Shown: positions 26,182-36,464 of the stretch, piece by piece
Layout: each line of letters opens with the position of its first letter
How positions within the stretch are numbered: position 1 is the stretch's first letter
Made by a program: the position numbers and the translations under genes
The notes under the pieces: generated by a model
Told to the model about the DNA's origin: nothing
Databases searched by the model: none
Seen by the model: only the letters and a program-made list of their open reading frames with translations
Assembly (NCBI GenBank): GCA_023515795.1
Contig: JALGPX010000110.1
Coordinates: forward strand, 683 to 46,186
DNA from: Amoeboaphelidium occidentale
Taxonomy: Eukaryota > Aphelidiomycota > Aphelidea
DNA length: 45,504 nt
Direction: 5' to 3'

Positions 26182-27246
26182 TTATAAGTCAGCCTTCATG
26201 ACAACTCTGTACCTAACTTTACCGTGATGGACACGATCAATAGCTTCATTCACTTCCTTCATTGGACATTGCTCAATCCATGGTTTAACATCATGTTCGG
26301 CTGCAAATGCCAACATCTTTTCGATTCCTGCTTGAGAACCAATTAACGAACCACTCATTGTGACTTGCTTCATGATCAACGCACTTGGCATGATCTTTAA
26401 TTCTTCTTCAGGCAATGCTAGCAAAACCAGAGTTCCTTCCGTCTTCAAAAAATTTAAATAATTTCCCCATGGCTGACCTTTGTGGTTGCTAGTGACCAAC
26501 AACAGATCCAAAGTACCAGAGAGATCTTGAACATTTTGCTTCTCAGAAATATTTGCAAAAGTCTTGGCACCGAGCTTAGTACATTCATCCTTCTTGGAAG
26601 CGGAATGAGAGACAGCTACAACATGTGCACCCATTTTACTTGCAAACTGAATCGCCAAATGTCCCAAACCACCAATTCCAACAACACCAACCTTCATGCC
26701 AGGCCCAACCCTATAACGATCCAAAGGACTGAACACAGTGATACCAGCACACAACAAAGGGGCAGCGACTTCCAAACTCAATTTATCTGGAATAACAAAA
26801 GCGTAATCAGCCGGAACACGAACTGCTTCAGCGTAACCACCATAAGCAATACAACCATCAGAGTACTTTGCATTATAAGTGAAAACTTTCTTTGGACACA
26901 AATTGTCTCTGCCATTTGAGCATTCAGAACAGGATGGTTCCCTGCACGCAAAAACCATGGCACCAACACCAACTCGATCTCCAACTTTGCATCTTGTGAC
27001 TTTTGGACCTGCAGCAACAACTTTACCAGTGATTTCATGCCCAACAACAACAGGATACTGAGTAGGACCCCAACCAGAAGTCAAAGTGTGGATATCGGAA
27101 GCACAAATACCGCAATGTTCAATTTTGATCTCGACATCGTTCTCACCCAAAGGCCTTGGAGTGTAGGACCACTTCTGCAATGGCTCGCCATTCTTCAAAC
27201 AGGCGTACGCTTTGAATTGCTTAGAATTGTTATCTTCGTTGGTCAT
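26182..27246 (-). CDS. Zinc-type NADP-dependent alcohol dehydrogenase (ADH6/cinnamyl-alcohol-dehydrogenase group)
   Basis: A medium-chain dehydrogenase of 354 residues. Catalytic zinc ligands: Cys in CGICASDIHT and His-Glu in GHEITGKVV. The structural zinc lobe is CREPSCSECSNGRDNLC. The cofactor-binding turn is VGVVGIGGLGHLAIQFASKM. The order matches cinnamyl alcohol dehydrogenase/ADH6-7 enzymes that reduce aldehydes with NADPH. The cofactor preference is inferred from the family, not from a decisive residue. The usual length is 350-360. Single exon. It converges with phosphoserine phosphatase, 30 bases between stops. Likely role: detoxification of aliphatic and aromatic aldehydes. Confidence 0.9.
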   Translation of the reverse strand: MTNEDNNSKQFKAYACLKNGEPLQKWSYTPRPLGENDVEIKIEHCGICASDIHTLTSGWGPTQYPVVVGHEITGKVVAAGPKVTRCKVGDRVGVGAMVFACREPSCSECSNGRDNLCPKKVFTYNAKYSDGCIAYGGYAEAVRVPADYAFVIPDKLSLEVAAPLLCAGITVFSPLDRYRVGPGMKVGVVGIGGLGHLAIQFASKMGAHVVAVSHSASKKDECTKLGAKTFANISEKQNVQDLSGTLDLLLVTSNHKGQPWGNYLNFLKTEGTLVLLALPEEELKIMPSALIMKQVTMSGSLIGSQAGIEKMLAFAAEHDVKPWIEQCPMKEVNEAIDRVHHGKVRYRVVMKADL

Positions 27247-27639
27247 GAGTGATTTTTTTGAAGGAAGAAGTGAGCGATTTTCTGTCGCAGTCGAAACAGC
27301 TCGCGTGCTTACGTCAACAACGCAACAACCAAGTCGGCGGTCTTCTTCAAAAATTCCTTAAGCTCGTGAGAATTCTGCTAAGTTGAAGCGTTCTGAGATG
27401 AAATTTCTATTCTATCGTTCCTTTTAACTGCCTCAACATCTTGTAACGCTCTCCTTCTGATCTCTGAAATCCAAGAACTTGAACTACAATGAAGTATCCC
27501 TTGCGTATCTCGCTAGCTTAAGATATGAGCGTGAAATTTAGTCGGTCAAGAGACCTGATTCCCCAAGAGATTTACGGCATCGTGTGAATTTCCTACAGAT
27601 TCAAAGTCAAACAACTTCTGAACCTTCTGTCTCTACAAC
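27247..27639. other. Divergent intergenic region upstream of ADH and acyl-CoA oxidase
   Basis: A 393-base space between two divergent gene starts. It probably holds both promoters and the acyl-CoA oxidase leader. No ORF, RNA gene or repeat that I can support. Pyrimidine-rich stretches near 27420-27620 resemble fungal leader sequence. Confidence 0.5.
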
Positions 27640-29572
27640 ATGACGTCCTACGAAAGATACAAACACTCAAAAGTAGTTAAAGCTCCTTCATTCGATGTAA
27701 AGAAGTTGGCCCATTTGCTTGAGAATGACAACCATGAGAAACGAAAGGCCTTCAAGGAATTCGCAAAGGATCCGCTCTTCATTCCTCGTTTCGATGTGTC
27801 CCTGCGCTATGAAAGAGAACTAGCTCTGGAGAGGCTGAAGAGATTAGGTGAGCTTTTGGTATTCCGTTTGTTATTGCTTAACTCTTTTTCTAATTGCAGG
27901 AGAGAATGGCCATGTGAATGTGTTTGACTTTGAAACGAATCCTTTGAATATCTTTGCTAGCCACGAGGTTGGTGGTCTTATTGATGGTTCTATGGCAACG
28001 AAGATGACTGTCCAGTTCAATTTATTTGGTGGGACTGTTCTGAAGTTGGGCACTGAGAGGCACAGGGAATTGTTGAAGAAGGTTAATGATTTCTCAGCCG
28101 TTGGTTGTTTCGCTTTGACTGAGCTTGGCTACGGAAACAATGCCGTCGAAATGGAGACGACAGCCACTTGGGATAGCAGAACTAAAGAGTTCATTATTCA
28201 TACTCCATCAGTGTTGGCTCAGAAGTATTGGATTACTAACTCTGCTGTTCATGCTAAATGGGCTGTCGTATTTGCACAGTTGCTGATGAATGGAACTAAT
28301 GAAGGCATTCATGCGTTCCTTGTTCGTATCAGAGAAGAAGACATGTCTGTTTCACCTGGTGTTGTCATTGAAGATATGGGACACAAGTTTGAATGTAACG
28401 GAGTTGATAATGGTAAATTATGGTTCAAGAATGTTCGTATTCCTCGTGAAAACTTGTTAAACAGGTACTCCGATGTCACACCTGAAGGCAAGTACGTTTC
28501 CAAGATCAAGGAAAAGAGAGCGAGATTCTTAACGGTTGCTGATCAATTATTGAGTGGTCGTTTGTGTATCGCAAGTATGTGTGGCTCTTCTGCAAAATTG
28601 TGTTTGGCTATTGCCTTTAGATATGCTGCTGGAAGATTGACTGTTGGTCCAACAGGTAAATCTGATACTCCAATTTTGGATTATCAATTGCAACAGAGAG
28701 CTTTATTGCCTCTTTTGTCTCGTGCCATTTGCTTCCACATTGGTTTGAATTACGTCAAGAAGAGATGGGCTAATGGAACTAAAGCTGATCACGAAGAAGT
28801 TGTGAGATTGTGCTGTGTTATTAAACCGCTTGTTACTTGGAACGTTGAGAGAATTGCTACTGTCTGCAGAGAACGTTGTGGAGGACAGGGATACTTGAGT
28901 TGCAACAGATTCGGACAAAATGTCGGATTTGCTCATGCGGGTATGACTGCAGAAGGTGATAACTCTGTCTTGATGCAGAAAGTTGCCAAAGAATTGCTGG
29001 CTTCTGTTCAAAAGGGAAAGACTCAGCTTCCTTTAGTTTCTGATGCACAGAATGCCCAAGAATGGGATTTGGAAGACATCAATAATTTATTGAAGTTGTT
29101 CCAGCTGCAGGAAATCGCGTATGTCAAACAGTTGGCTGGAACCATGAAGGAAAAGATTTCCAAGGGCCAATCTTTGTTTGATGTTTGGATGAAGCAAGAA
29201 AGTGATACCATTCAAACCTTGTCAAAAGCCCACGGTGAAAGAATATGCTTAGAGCAAGTAATGGAACAAATTCGCTTATCTGATGATAAGGGAATTAAAC
29301 AGATCTTGACTCAGCTTGCAATTCTGTTTGCATTGTCTTTGATCGAGGAACGTTTATCCTGGTATTTGACTACAGGTTTGATTTCTTTGCAGAAGGGTAA
29401 ATTGGTGCCACAGTTGGTTAGAAAGTATTGTGCATTGCTCGCTCCACAAAGTTTGAACCTTGTAGACTCATTTGATATTCCTGAACATTTGATTCAGGCG
29501 CCTATTGCTCACAACTGGGCAAAATACAATGAAACTGACAACAAGGGTGAATTATTGCATGCGCGATTGTAA
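27640..29572 (+). CDS. POX1: Peroxisomal acyl-CoA oxidase, two exons
   Basis: FAD enzyme of the first peroxisomal beta-oxidation step, forming trans-2-enoyl-CoA and hydrogen peroxide. My model is 27640-27847 joined to 27900-29572. The 52-base intron restores [16 protein letters not shown], giving 626 residues. Visible family features are [52 protein letters not shown], and [18 protein letters not shown] before the [17 protein letters not shown] helix. The C-terminus ends HARL, where ARL is an acceptable PTS1 peroxisomal import tripeptide. Length is slightly below the usual 650-700 residues. The intron donor GTGAGC is mildly non-consensus. Confidence 0.93.
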
Positions 29573-29606
29573 TAAACAAAATTTCATTTAGTCATTAAAT
29601 AATTAA

Positions 29607-31574
29607 TCAAGCGGCGTCTATGAAGACAACCTTGGCTGGATCAGCTTCTTTCCAGTAAACTCTATGCAAACGGTATATAAAATCAGAGAAAGTACTGGAT
29701 TCAGTTCCAATGACAGCCGATCCTCGTGAGCACACGTATTGCTCAACAAAAGGAACCCAAAGCTTCCCAAAAGTAGAAATAGGAGCTTTCTTAGTTTCCG
29801 CTTCTTTGCTTGCTTTCTGTTCCTTTAGGAGATATCGAGCCATCGATGTGAAAAGTCCTTTGATATAGGCCGTTTGCGTCAACCAATCAAATTTTCTGTC
29901 TTTGTCTTGCCTAGTAAACAGGATATCAACTTGATTAAGCAGTAGTGACATTTCACTTTCCCATTCTGACGATATATTCTCAAGATTCTTTAGTCTCCAA
30001 GAATCTATGTCCTTGAAGACGTTTGTGATAATGTCAGTAAAATCATCAAGGTAAACTATTTTTGTGGATATTGAATAGAGTTGCTTAAACAAATAAGCTC
30101 TCTCTGACTTGGGGCAGTCGGTAGCAATGAACAAAGTAAGCGACATCCCTTCGTTTAAGCTAAACTGTTCTGAGTTCGCATTAAGTATTTTGAAAGCTCT
30201 GTCCACAGTTTCTTTGGCTTTGCTCTTAAAATGTCCATCGCCAACTCGAATATGCAATGAAACATAAGAGCCAGCACCACCAATGTCTTTGATAATGCTT
30301 TCACCTGCTTTTATCACAAATTCATTACTCAAAACGAACGCCTCTTCAATATTTTCTTTAAATATCTTGTTACTCTCGCTTATGGTACCAATTCTTCCAG
30401 AACCAAACAAAGAACCAAAATGGACCAAAGTTGGAGCATTCCATAAAGATCCCAAGTTTATAAAATGGTTGTATTTTCCAAGAGGTATTTGTGTCTTCTT
30501 TACTTTTCCAAGGTCGAACATCTCGAACTCTGTAGTATTCAGTGGAGCAATCAAGTTGAACTCTTCAGCAGAAGAAGCGCATTTATCAAGTTTGTACTCA
30601 GAGTCAAAATACTTGGTAACATTCGTATCCAAATCTTGTAGTTCATGAGTCAAAGAGGACCAAACGCCCAAAGATTGATCATAGTAACCACTCGTTAATT
30701 CCAACTGAAGACCCTTAGAATAACGACAAACACCAGCAAACATAACAAAGAATGAGTCTCTGTCATCCTCTGCTTTGGTTCTTGAATCCAATTTGTATTT
30801 TAAATCATTTGTTTCATTATCAACCACAACTCCGATATTAGCACCCGGAAACTCATCAACCAGTTTATAAGCGTATCTCTCAAAGTCGGGAATTATAAGA
30901 ATGTCATTCATGCTCTTGAGTAGATTTAAATCAACAAAATCAGCCACTGATATTGTTCTAACATGATCATGTAACGCTGATAAGTTCAACAGTGCGCTCC
31001 AAGGCACCAAAGCCAAAGAATTATGCGGAGATAAAAAGCTTTTGAGTAGTTCTTCAGTTTCACCTTGAAAGAACAGCCGGTTGTAATTCGTTGTCTCAAC
31101 CTCTTTCAGTTGAAATCTCAAGTAAGGAAACTCACGCCAAGAGAGAACATCATCGTGACCCAAATACAATGGCGGCACTATCAAAGTCCGATTCAGAGCA
31201 TAAGCAGCAAGAAAAGCGTTCTCCAATTCGATGCGTTGATTACTGAAACCAGAGTGTGGAAGATATGCGACATAACCACGAGGATCAACAGGAGGCAGAG
31301 GGTTTTTAGTCTTGCTCTCAGCCCTTCTGCTCGTTGAGAATACTTTTGGCTTCGTTCTGTCTCTGGAAAAGTTCCTGGGATGCTTCTGGTGCGCATGATC
31401 TTCTGGATAAATCTCAATTAAAGGCTTCAGGGACTGTTTCAAATAGTATTCAGGTCTTCGGCGCTTCACCGGATTGTTCAACAGATACAAGCCCACCAGA
31501 ACAAACAGAAATGCCAACGCTGTTAAAGTAAGAAAGTAGGTGTGCCTCCGTTTAATTAAAATTCCAATGTGCAT
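29607..31574 (-). CDS. Type II membrane protein, GDP-fucose O-fucosyltransferase-like
   Basis: The 655-residue protein has a short basic cytoplasmic tail (MHIGILIKRRHTY) and one transmembrane helix (LTLTALAFLFVLVGLYLL). A basic stem and a large lumenal domain follow, the layout of a Golgi glycosyltransferase. The lumenal start YVAYLPHSGFSNQRIELENA resembles the GGLNNQR-type donor-site beginning of O-fucosyltransferases. SYVSLHIRVGDGHFK carries the HxRxGD-like motif, and the C-terminal GSAVIGTESSTFSDFIYR matches the final GDP-binding region. N-glycosylation sites are present. Assignment is by motif pattern and not certain for substrate. Next to a sulfotransferase gene on the same strand, both probably acting in the Golgi. 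Single exon. Confidence 0.65.
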   Translation of the reverse strand: MHIGILIKRRHTYFLTLTALAFLFVLVGLYLLNNPVKRRRPEYYLKQSLKPLIEIYPEDHAHQKHPRNFSRDRTKPKVFSTSRRAESKTKNPLPPVDPRGYVAYLPHSGFSNQRIELENAFLAAYALNRTLIVPPLYLGHDDVLSWREFPYLRFQLKEVETTNYNRLFFQGETEELLKSFLSPHNSLALVPWSALLNLSALHDHVRTISVADFVDLNLLKSMNDILIIPDFERYAYKLVDEFPGANIGVVVDNETNDLKYKLDSRTKAEDDRDSFFVMFAGVCRYSKGLQLELTSGYYDQSLGVWSSLTHELQDLDTNVTKYFDSEYKLDKCASSAEEFNLIAPLNTTEFEMFDLGKVKKTQIPLGKYNHFINLGSLWNAPTLVHFGSLFGSGRIGTISESNKIFKENIEEAFVLSNEFVIKAGESIIKDIGGAGSYVSLHIRVGDGHFKSKAKETVDRAFKILNANSEQFSLNEGMSLTLFIATDCPKSERAYLFKQLYSISTKIVYLDDFTDIITNVFKDIDSWRLKNLENISSEWESEMSLLLNQVDILFTRQDKDRKFDWLTQTAYIKGLFTSMARYLLKEQKASKEAETKKAPISTFGKLWVPFVEQYVCSRGSAVIGTESSTFSDFIYRLHRVYWKEADPAKVVFIDAA

Positions 31575-31656
31575 TCAGAGGAATCGATCAAACGCAAACA
31601 CCAGTTCAGTGTCTCTTGTAAACTTTCCACAATTTCACGAAATTTATTTAAATAAC

Positions 31657-32811
31657 TCAAAGCCATGTCGCCTCATAAGATTGACAGTCCAACTTTTCCA
31701 GTTCAACCAACTTATCAGAATCTAATGATAAAGTAGATCGCTCCAGTTGCTTCTTCAAAAGAACAGCATAACCATTCTGACAAAGGATCTGGCCAAGTTC
31801 TTCAATAATGACTTTGATATTTGGCGCAGACAGTTTCTTCAGAGAATAAAATACAGATTCCTTCTGAGTGTCACTTTCGTAAGCCCTCGTAGAATCCTTA
31901 ACAGCGCACTGAACTCTTTTCCTCAAATGATCATAATCCGTGTTAACATCCAATTTGTCATCGTCAAAGAGCGTATTCTTCAGTAAAAACTCATTAATTC
32001 GAAGTAATTCTCTCTCGCTGACACCATCAGACTGTTTCAGATCTTCAAATTTCACAAAGAGCGTCGGAATAGGAGCGTCCCTCCAGAATTCGTAATGTCT
32101 TTTGTATTTGTCAACGTACCAGCGCATTTTACCTTCCTTTATAAGTTCGACAGGAGGCGAATTGGCAGCAGCATCTGCGGCACTTGAGGACTTTATCGTA
32201 TCCAACTTGAGCGTGTGATTTTGGGTCTTGTGATAAGAATGATAACTCCAAATGGCATCGAATGGATTTCGTATAATGTGAATACTTCTGTTGTAATCCC
32301 TCCATACTTGAGCCTTCTCTCCGTATCTCAGCAGTGCATTAACGGGATAATGTGTCTTTTGCAGAAACATATTTGTCTTATTACACTCAGACTTGAATGT
32401 GTTGCGCAGGAATCTGTCACAGTAAATGCTCGACGTGAGAAAGCCAGTGGATTTTTCAATTAATAATCGCAGGAATGTGTTGCCGGATCTTGGGAATGAA
32501 GTCAGCGCAGTTCTGATTGTTCCGGGATAGAGTTTAGCTATAAAGGAATTAGTCAAAGTATTGAAAAGACTCCGTTGAATACCATTATCTATAGAACAAT
32601 CCAAAGCTGCATCAACTGTGTCTGTATTGTCACGAGCGTCTGTCTTGGCTGGCTCGGTCTTGGTTCCATCTATTTTGTTCGATCTTGACAAAGTAATACG
32701 GGTGGAGTACAGCGGTGTGTCTTTAATAAGAAAGAAGGGATAAATTAGAATAATAGAAGAAACTGCCACGATTAGAAAGAGCGTATTGCATCTTATTCCA
32801 GAGGTCCTCAT
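31657..32811 (-). CDS. Golgi-type membrane sulfotransferase (WSCD-like)
   Basis: Start chosen at ATG 32811 (MRTSGIRCN), giving 384 residues with an N-terminal anchor (LFLIVAVSSIILIYPFFLI). The frame is open to 32937, but that would overlap the 3' end of the CAF-1 gene. The 5' PAPS-binding loop is TSFPRSGNTFLRLLIE, and the 3'-phosphate site is IHIIRNPFDAIWSYHSYHKT. VKFEDLKQS and a C-terminal RVQCAVK helix complete the sulfotransferase fold. The SFPRSGNTFLR variant is typical of the WSCD-type group found in algae, oomycetes, early fungi and animals. The acceptor is unknown, probably a surface glycan. Single exon. Confidence 0.82.
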   Translation of the reverse strand: MRTSGIRCNTLFLIVAVSSIILIYPFFLIKDTPLYSTRITLSRSNKIDGTKTEPAKTDARDNTDTVDAALDCSIDNGIQRSLFNTLTNSFIAKLYPGTIRTALTSFPRSGNTFLRLLIEKSTGFLTSSIYCDRFLRNTFKSECNKTNMFLQKTHYPVNALLRYGEKAQVWRDYNRSIHIIRNPFDAIWSYHSYHKTQNHTLKLDTIKSSSAADAAANSPPVELIKEGKMRWYVDKYKRHYEFWRDAPIPTLFVKFEDLKQSDGVSERELLRINEFLLKNTLFDDDKLDVNTDYDHLRKRVQCAVKDSTRAYESDTQKESVFYSLKKLSAPNIKVIIEELGQILCQNGYAVLLKKQLERSTLSLDSDKLVELEKLDCQSYEATWL

Positions 32812-32878
32812 TAGAGCTTTGATGGCGTGGAAAAAGTTCAAAAAAGGCTGAAAATGAGCGATTTTGGGTTTACTTCGT

Positions 32879-34443
32879 TTAGTTAGCCTCCACAGTACTA
32901 GCAGGCACCTCACTGGATAAAACAGTAGCTTGTGCATCTTGCATAAGAGTTTCGGCAGAGTTTGAAGTTGATACCGTCGTTGAGATCACCTCTTCATACA
33001 CTTCACCCAATTCACCTTGTTCAAACTTTATCAAAGTACAGAAACCATCAATACTTGAGCATAGTAAGTTCAGACCATCAGGAGACCATGCTAAATCACT
33101 CATATTGTCATAATGAAACCTTTTGCATTCTGCCACGACAGACATGTGTTGAGTGTCACAAATAAGAACTTCTTCTCTGGTAGCAACAGCAAATATCATT
33201 CTATAAGGAAGACTTAACCAAGAATTAGGCTGTGAGCTGCCATCTGAATGATTATCCTTTAGTTTGTATTTCAAGGGACTGAAAGAAACAACAGTTGCTG
33301 CTTGATTGAATCCTGATATGAAGGCTATAGGAGATTTCTTGAGACAGTTCCTTGAATATACAAAAGCCACATGAGAATGATTATCATTTCCCTCTTTCGT
33401 AGCAGCATTATTCTTGAATAAACCACATGGAGATACTAACAAAGAACCATCAGGCGAGAATGCAGCTCTACGAAAGAATGTCAATAAAGACTCATTGTGA
33501 TACAAATGTGGCTTTGGTTGATCACCTTGTGTTTCTTGAGTAGCTTTTGCATTTTCGTCATTTGCATCTGAAGCCAACTTTATATCTTCCAACTTGAAAG
33601 ACTTTGAAACACAAGCCAGTGGAGTATTTTTCTTGGCGTCAAAATCAACAGAGTAAACTCTCAATGTTCTATACAGTGTTAAAAGCTAAGAGACCATATA
33701 AAAAGCACCTGTCTCGGCTTTGTGATACACAATATTTACCCAAAGGATCCCATGCTACACCTTGAACAAAGGAAATATGTTGCGTCAATGTTTGAATCGG
33801 AGCCTTTGTTTCAACGGAATATAAACGAACAGCAAAGTCCATATCACTGCCAGCCAACACGTAATCGCCATCCTTAGTCCAGGCCAAGTCGAATATCGCA
33901 GATCTTGTTGGTGATCTAAAGAATTCAAGGTATTAGAGAACTAGACTTGTAGAAAGATAAATTTACAATAGAACTGTACTTGGCGCCCATCCCTCTGAAT
34001 TCTCCGAAGGATCTTGACCAAAGCCGAAACCAGACGATGAAGCTCCTGTTTGATTCTCCTTCCAAATGATTATGCTTCCATCTGAACATTATTTTAACAA
34101 CGAAATACTCTGATAATTACCATCGCCACCAGATGCCAGGATCCCAGACTTTTTCGGATGCCATCTAACCACATTGACACCTCCAGTGTGTCTGGACAAT
34201 GTTGATAGAAAAGTAACTACACTAGAACTTGTTCCGGAACTATTCTCTGTTTCAGGCTCAATGCGCCAAGTCTACCGAAAGCATTAACAAATCCTCTTCT
34301 AAAATATGCGATTGTTTTGATGTTACCCTTATGCAGGAATCAGCACCACATGTAGCCAAACGAAATGGCTCAAATGGTTCGAAATGACAGGAATACACTG
34401 GTTGCTTCTCATGCCAATGGATTTGTAGTGTCTTTGCCTTCAT
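32879..34443 (-). CDS. CAC2: CAF-1 chaperone p60 subunit (CHAF1B/Cac2), five exons
   Basis: Nuclear histone H3-H4 chaperone subunit that deposits histones behind PCNA at replication forks. My model is exons 34443-34327, 34271-34121, 34081-33967, 33915-33709 and 33668-32879. Introns of 39-55 bases have GT-AG ends, and 460 codons close in frame. It begins MKAKTLQIHWHEKQPVYSCH and shows WD repeats RLATCGADSCIRTWRIEPET, SRHTGGVNVVRWHP, ILASGGDDGSIIIWKENQ, FVQGVAWDPLGKYC, SFFRR-like TFFRRAAFSPDGSLLVSPC and LPYRMIFAVATREEVLICDT. It ends with a disordered tail (33.0-32.9 kb). Length 459, slightly shorter than animal p60. Splice joints were derived by hand. No cDNA evidence. Confidence 0.92.
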
Positions 34444-34668
34444 TTCACTATTCCGGGAAAGCTTGAAACAGCGTTTGATACAAACAAACAGGCCACAGCG
34501 GACTCGGAAGGGTGAAGGGGAATGAGTATGCGAACACTGGGATATCTGAGGGATCACAAGCATTCAACAGCTTTCTTGCTTTACCCTCATGAAAGATTTT
34601 AGACCGATTTCCCGTGCTTATCTTAGAAGTTGGCGTAAATCTGATAGTTTCATAAGACTGACTGCGGA

Positions 34669-36450
34669 ATGATTAAAACATCTTTAATTAACCTTACAAT
34701 CCTTCTTTGCATTTGTTTCAAATTAAATTGGGCTTCGGTGCCATGGAATTTATTCTTACAGACGGACTCTGAAGGTGAAGTAGTCGAAAGCCCCGAGTTA
34801 AATGAGCTGAAACAGGTCTGTCGTGATCTAAAACAGAAGCATGGAGCCAATGGACAGGAAGGAATATTTTGTCATCCAAGCGAAAGCAACAAAATGCTTT
34901 ACTGTTCTCAAGGGGAAGAAGCATTCATTATTGACTGTCCGTCAAAATATTCATGCAGAAGTCACGCAAAATTGAAATGGTTGAAGGCAGCTGATGATCA
35001 AATTACAGCTGAAGGCTCTGAAGTGCAGGATGAAGTTTCAACTGAAGATCTGGATGGTGAAGAATTGGAGGAATCTAATGGTTGGCTTCTATCGGAGAAG
35101 GTACAGAATCAGAAATTTGCCAAACACAATTTGGCTCAGTGTGTTCGCGATGATCAACTGGATCTAGACAATTACTGTGAAGATGAATTATTTTCGTTTT
35201 ATTCTGAGGATGCGTTCGATAAGTCTTGGAATGGCACAAAGGAAGAAGAAGAATTGTTGGCTTCCAGAGCGCAGGATTTAAACGATGATTATGATATCAG
35301 CAATGACAATGGTGAAGCAATAGCTGCTGTTTCTCTATGCAATCCTTTCAAAATAGCAAGGAAGCATCTTGTTAAATGTTTCTTTGTCCGAAAGGATTGT
35401 GGGCTTAAATTAGATTCTGGCCGATGCTTTGAAACAAGGGAAGTTCAAATGCAAATGGAAGATTGTCAACAGTATGATATGTGCAGGCATTACAGAAATC
35501 AGGATGCTTCCAGAAAACACTCTGCAAAGTGTCATTCTCCTCTGGATGCCCTGTGTTTGGATAGATTCTGGTCAATTTACTCGAGTGATTTCATGAGCTC
35601 ATTGGAAGAGACAACCTTAACTTCTTTCCTGCCATTTACAAAACTGTCGAACTTTAAATTTTGTGATCCTTTCAGGTCACAGAAACAGTTGGAATGTCGA
35701 ATTGAATGGCATGTATCTCCGTTACCGAGTTTGACACATCAAAGCATTCTCGCTCCATACGAGAAAGAATCCATGAAGAAATACATTAGAGATAGATTTC
35801 CTGATCTTTACAAGGAAGTTTATCCTGTGTCGCAAGGATTTGATGATAGCGTACTTAAAAGAAGATTTTCCATTAGACCTCTGAAAATTGATGTGGTTCA
35901 TCATTACTGTCCAGGCCAAGCTGAATTTGTTGCTGGATCATCTGAATTACCGCAAGAGGAAACTGTTACTGATGATTACGATGATATGGAGATTGATGAT
36001 TCTAGATACTATACAACTGGTCCTGTTTGTAAGCAGCTAACAAGAAAGACTTCCATTTGCTCTCCTGAATCTGCTCTTAGAATTGGAATTGATATTGTGA
36101 CGGAGGACAAATCAGAAAGGCATGGAGAGAATTCGCAATTGAAGTTGGAGGCATTTCCCGGATTTTGTTTAGGACGACAACCTGGTCAGTTCTGTTTACC
36201 GGGTACGCCTGATGTTGGGATCTTTTGCCCTGCTGGTAAAATCATTCGTTGCAGAAGACCAGCTGCAAGTCAAATCTCTGATGTTGACGACAATACATTG
36301 AGATGCATTCAAAAACACGGCGATATACCAAAAGAAACGTACTCTGGAGATCCTTTCAGAAATGTTAAAATTCAAGATTTGGAAGGAAATGAAGTTTTTT
36401 ATGGAGCTTGGGCAACTTGTGGACCTCAAACAGATCAAGTTTCGCAATAG
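34669..36450 (+). CDS. Secreted cysteine-rich protein with chitin-binding-like modules
   Basis: I do not recognise a named family. The 593-residue protein has a signal peptide (ILLCICFKLNWA) and more than 30 Cys. The first module, GIFCHPSESNKMLYCSQGEE followed by FIIDCPSKYSC, resembles CBM14-type chitin-binding repeats. A similar one near the C-terminus reads GQFCLPGTPDVGIFCPAGKI. Between them are long acidic linkers (EVVESPELNELKQ; DDYDDMEIDDS) and further Cys clusters. No membrane segment or GPI tail. The likely place is the cell wall or extracellular space, by inference. The stop lies 14 bases before the start of the downstream Nudix gene on the same strand, so transcripts may overlap. It could also be a wall or spore-coat structural protein. 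Confidence 0.55.
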   Translation: MIKTSLINLTILLCICFKLNWASVPWNLFLQTDSEGEVVESPELNELKQVCRDLKQKHGANGQEGIFCHPSESNKMLYCSQGEEAFIIDCPSKYSCRSHAKLKWLKAADDQITAEGSEVQDEVSTEDLDGEELEESNGWLLSEKVQNQKFAKHNLAQCVRDDQLDLDNYCEDELFSFYSEDAFDKSWNGTKEEEELLASRAQDLNDDYDISNDNGEAIAAVSLCNPFKIARKHLVKCFFVRKDCGLKLDSGRCFETREVQMQMEDCQQYDMCRHYRNQDASRKHSAKCHSPLDALCLDRFWSIYSSDFMSSLEETTLTSFLPFTKLSNFKFCDPFRSQKQLECRIEWHVSPLPSLTHQSILAPYEKESMKKYIRDRFPDLYKEVYPVSQGFDDSVLKRRFSIRPLKIDVVHHYCPGQAEFVAGSSELPQEETVTDDYDDMEIDDSRYYTTGPVCKQLTRKTSICSPESALRIGIDIVTEDKSERHGENSQLKLEAFPGFCLGRQPGQFCLPGTPDVGIFCPAGKIIRCRRPAASQISDVDDNTLRCIQKHGDIPKETYSGDPFRNVKIQDLEGNEVFYGAWATCGPQTDQVSQ

Positions 36451-36464
36451 ATTTTTACGGTAAC

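Noticed and set aside
36408-36464. Nudix protein starting inside the upstream gene
   Set aside because: This would overlap the previous coding sequence by 43 bases in another frame. ATG 36465 gives a natural start right after its stop.
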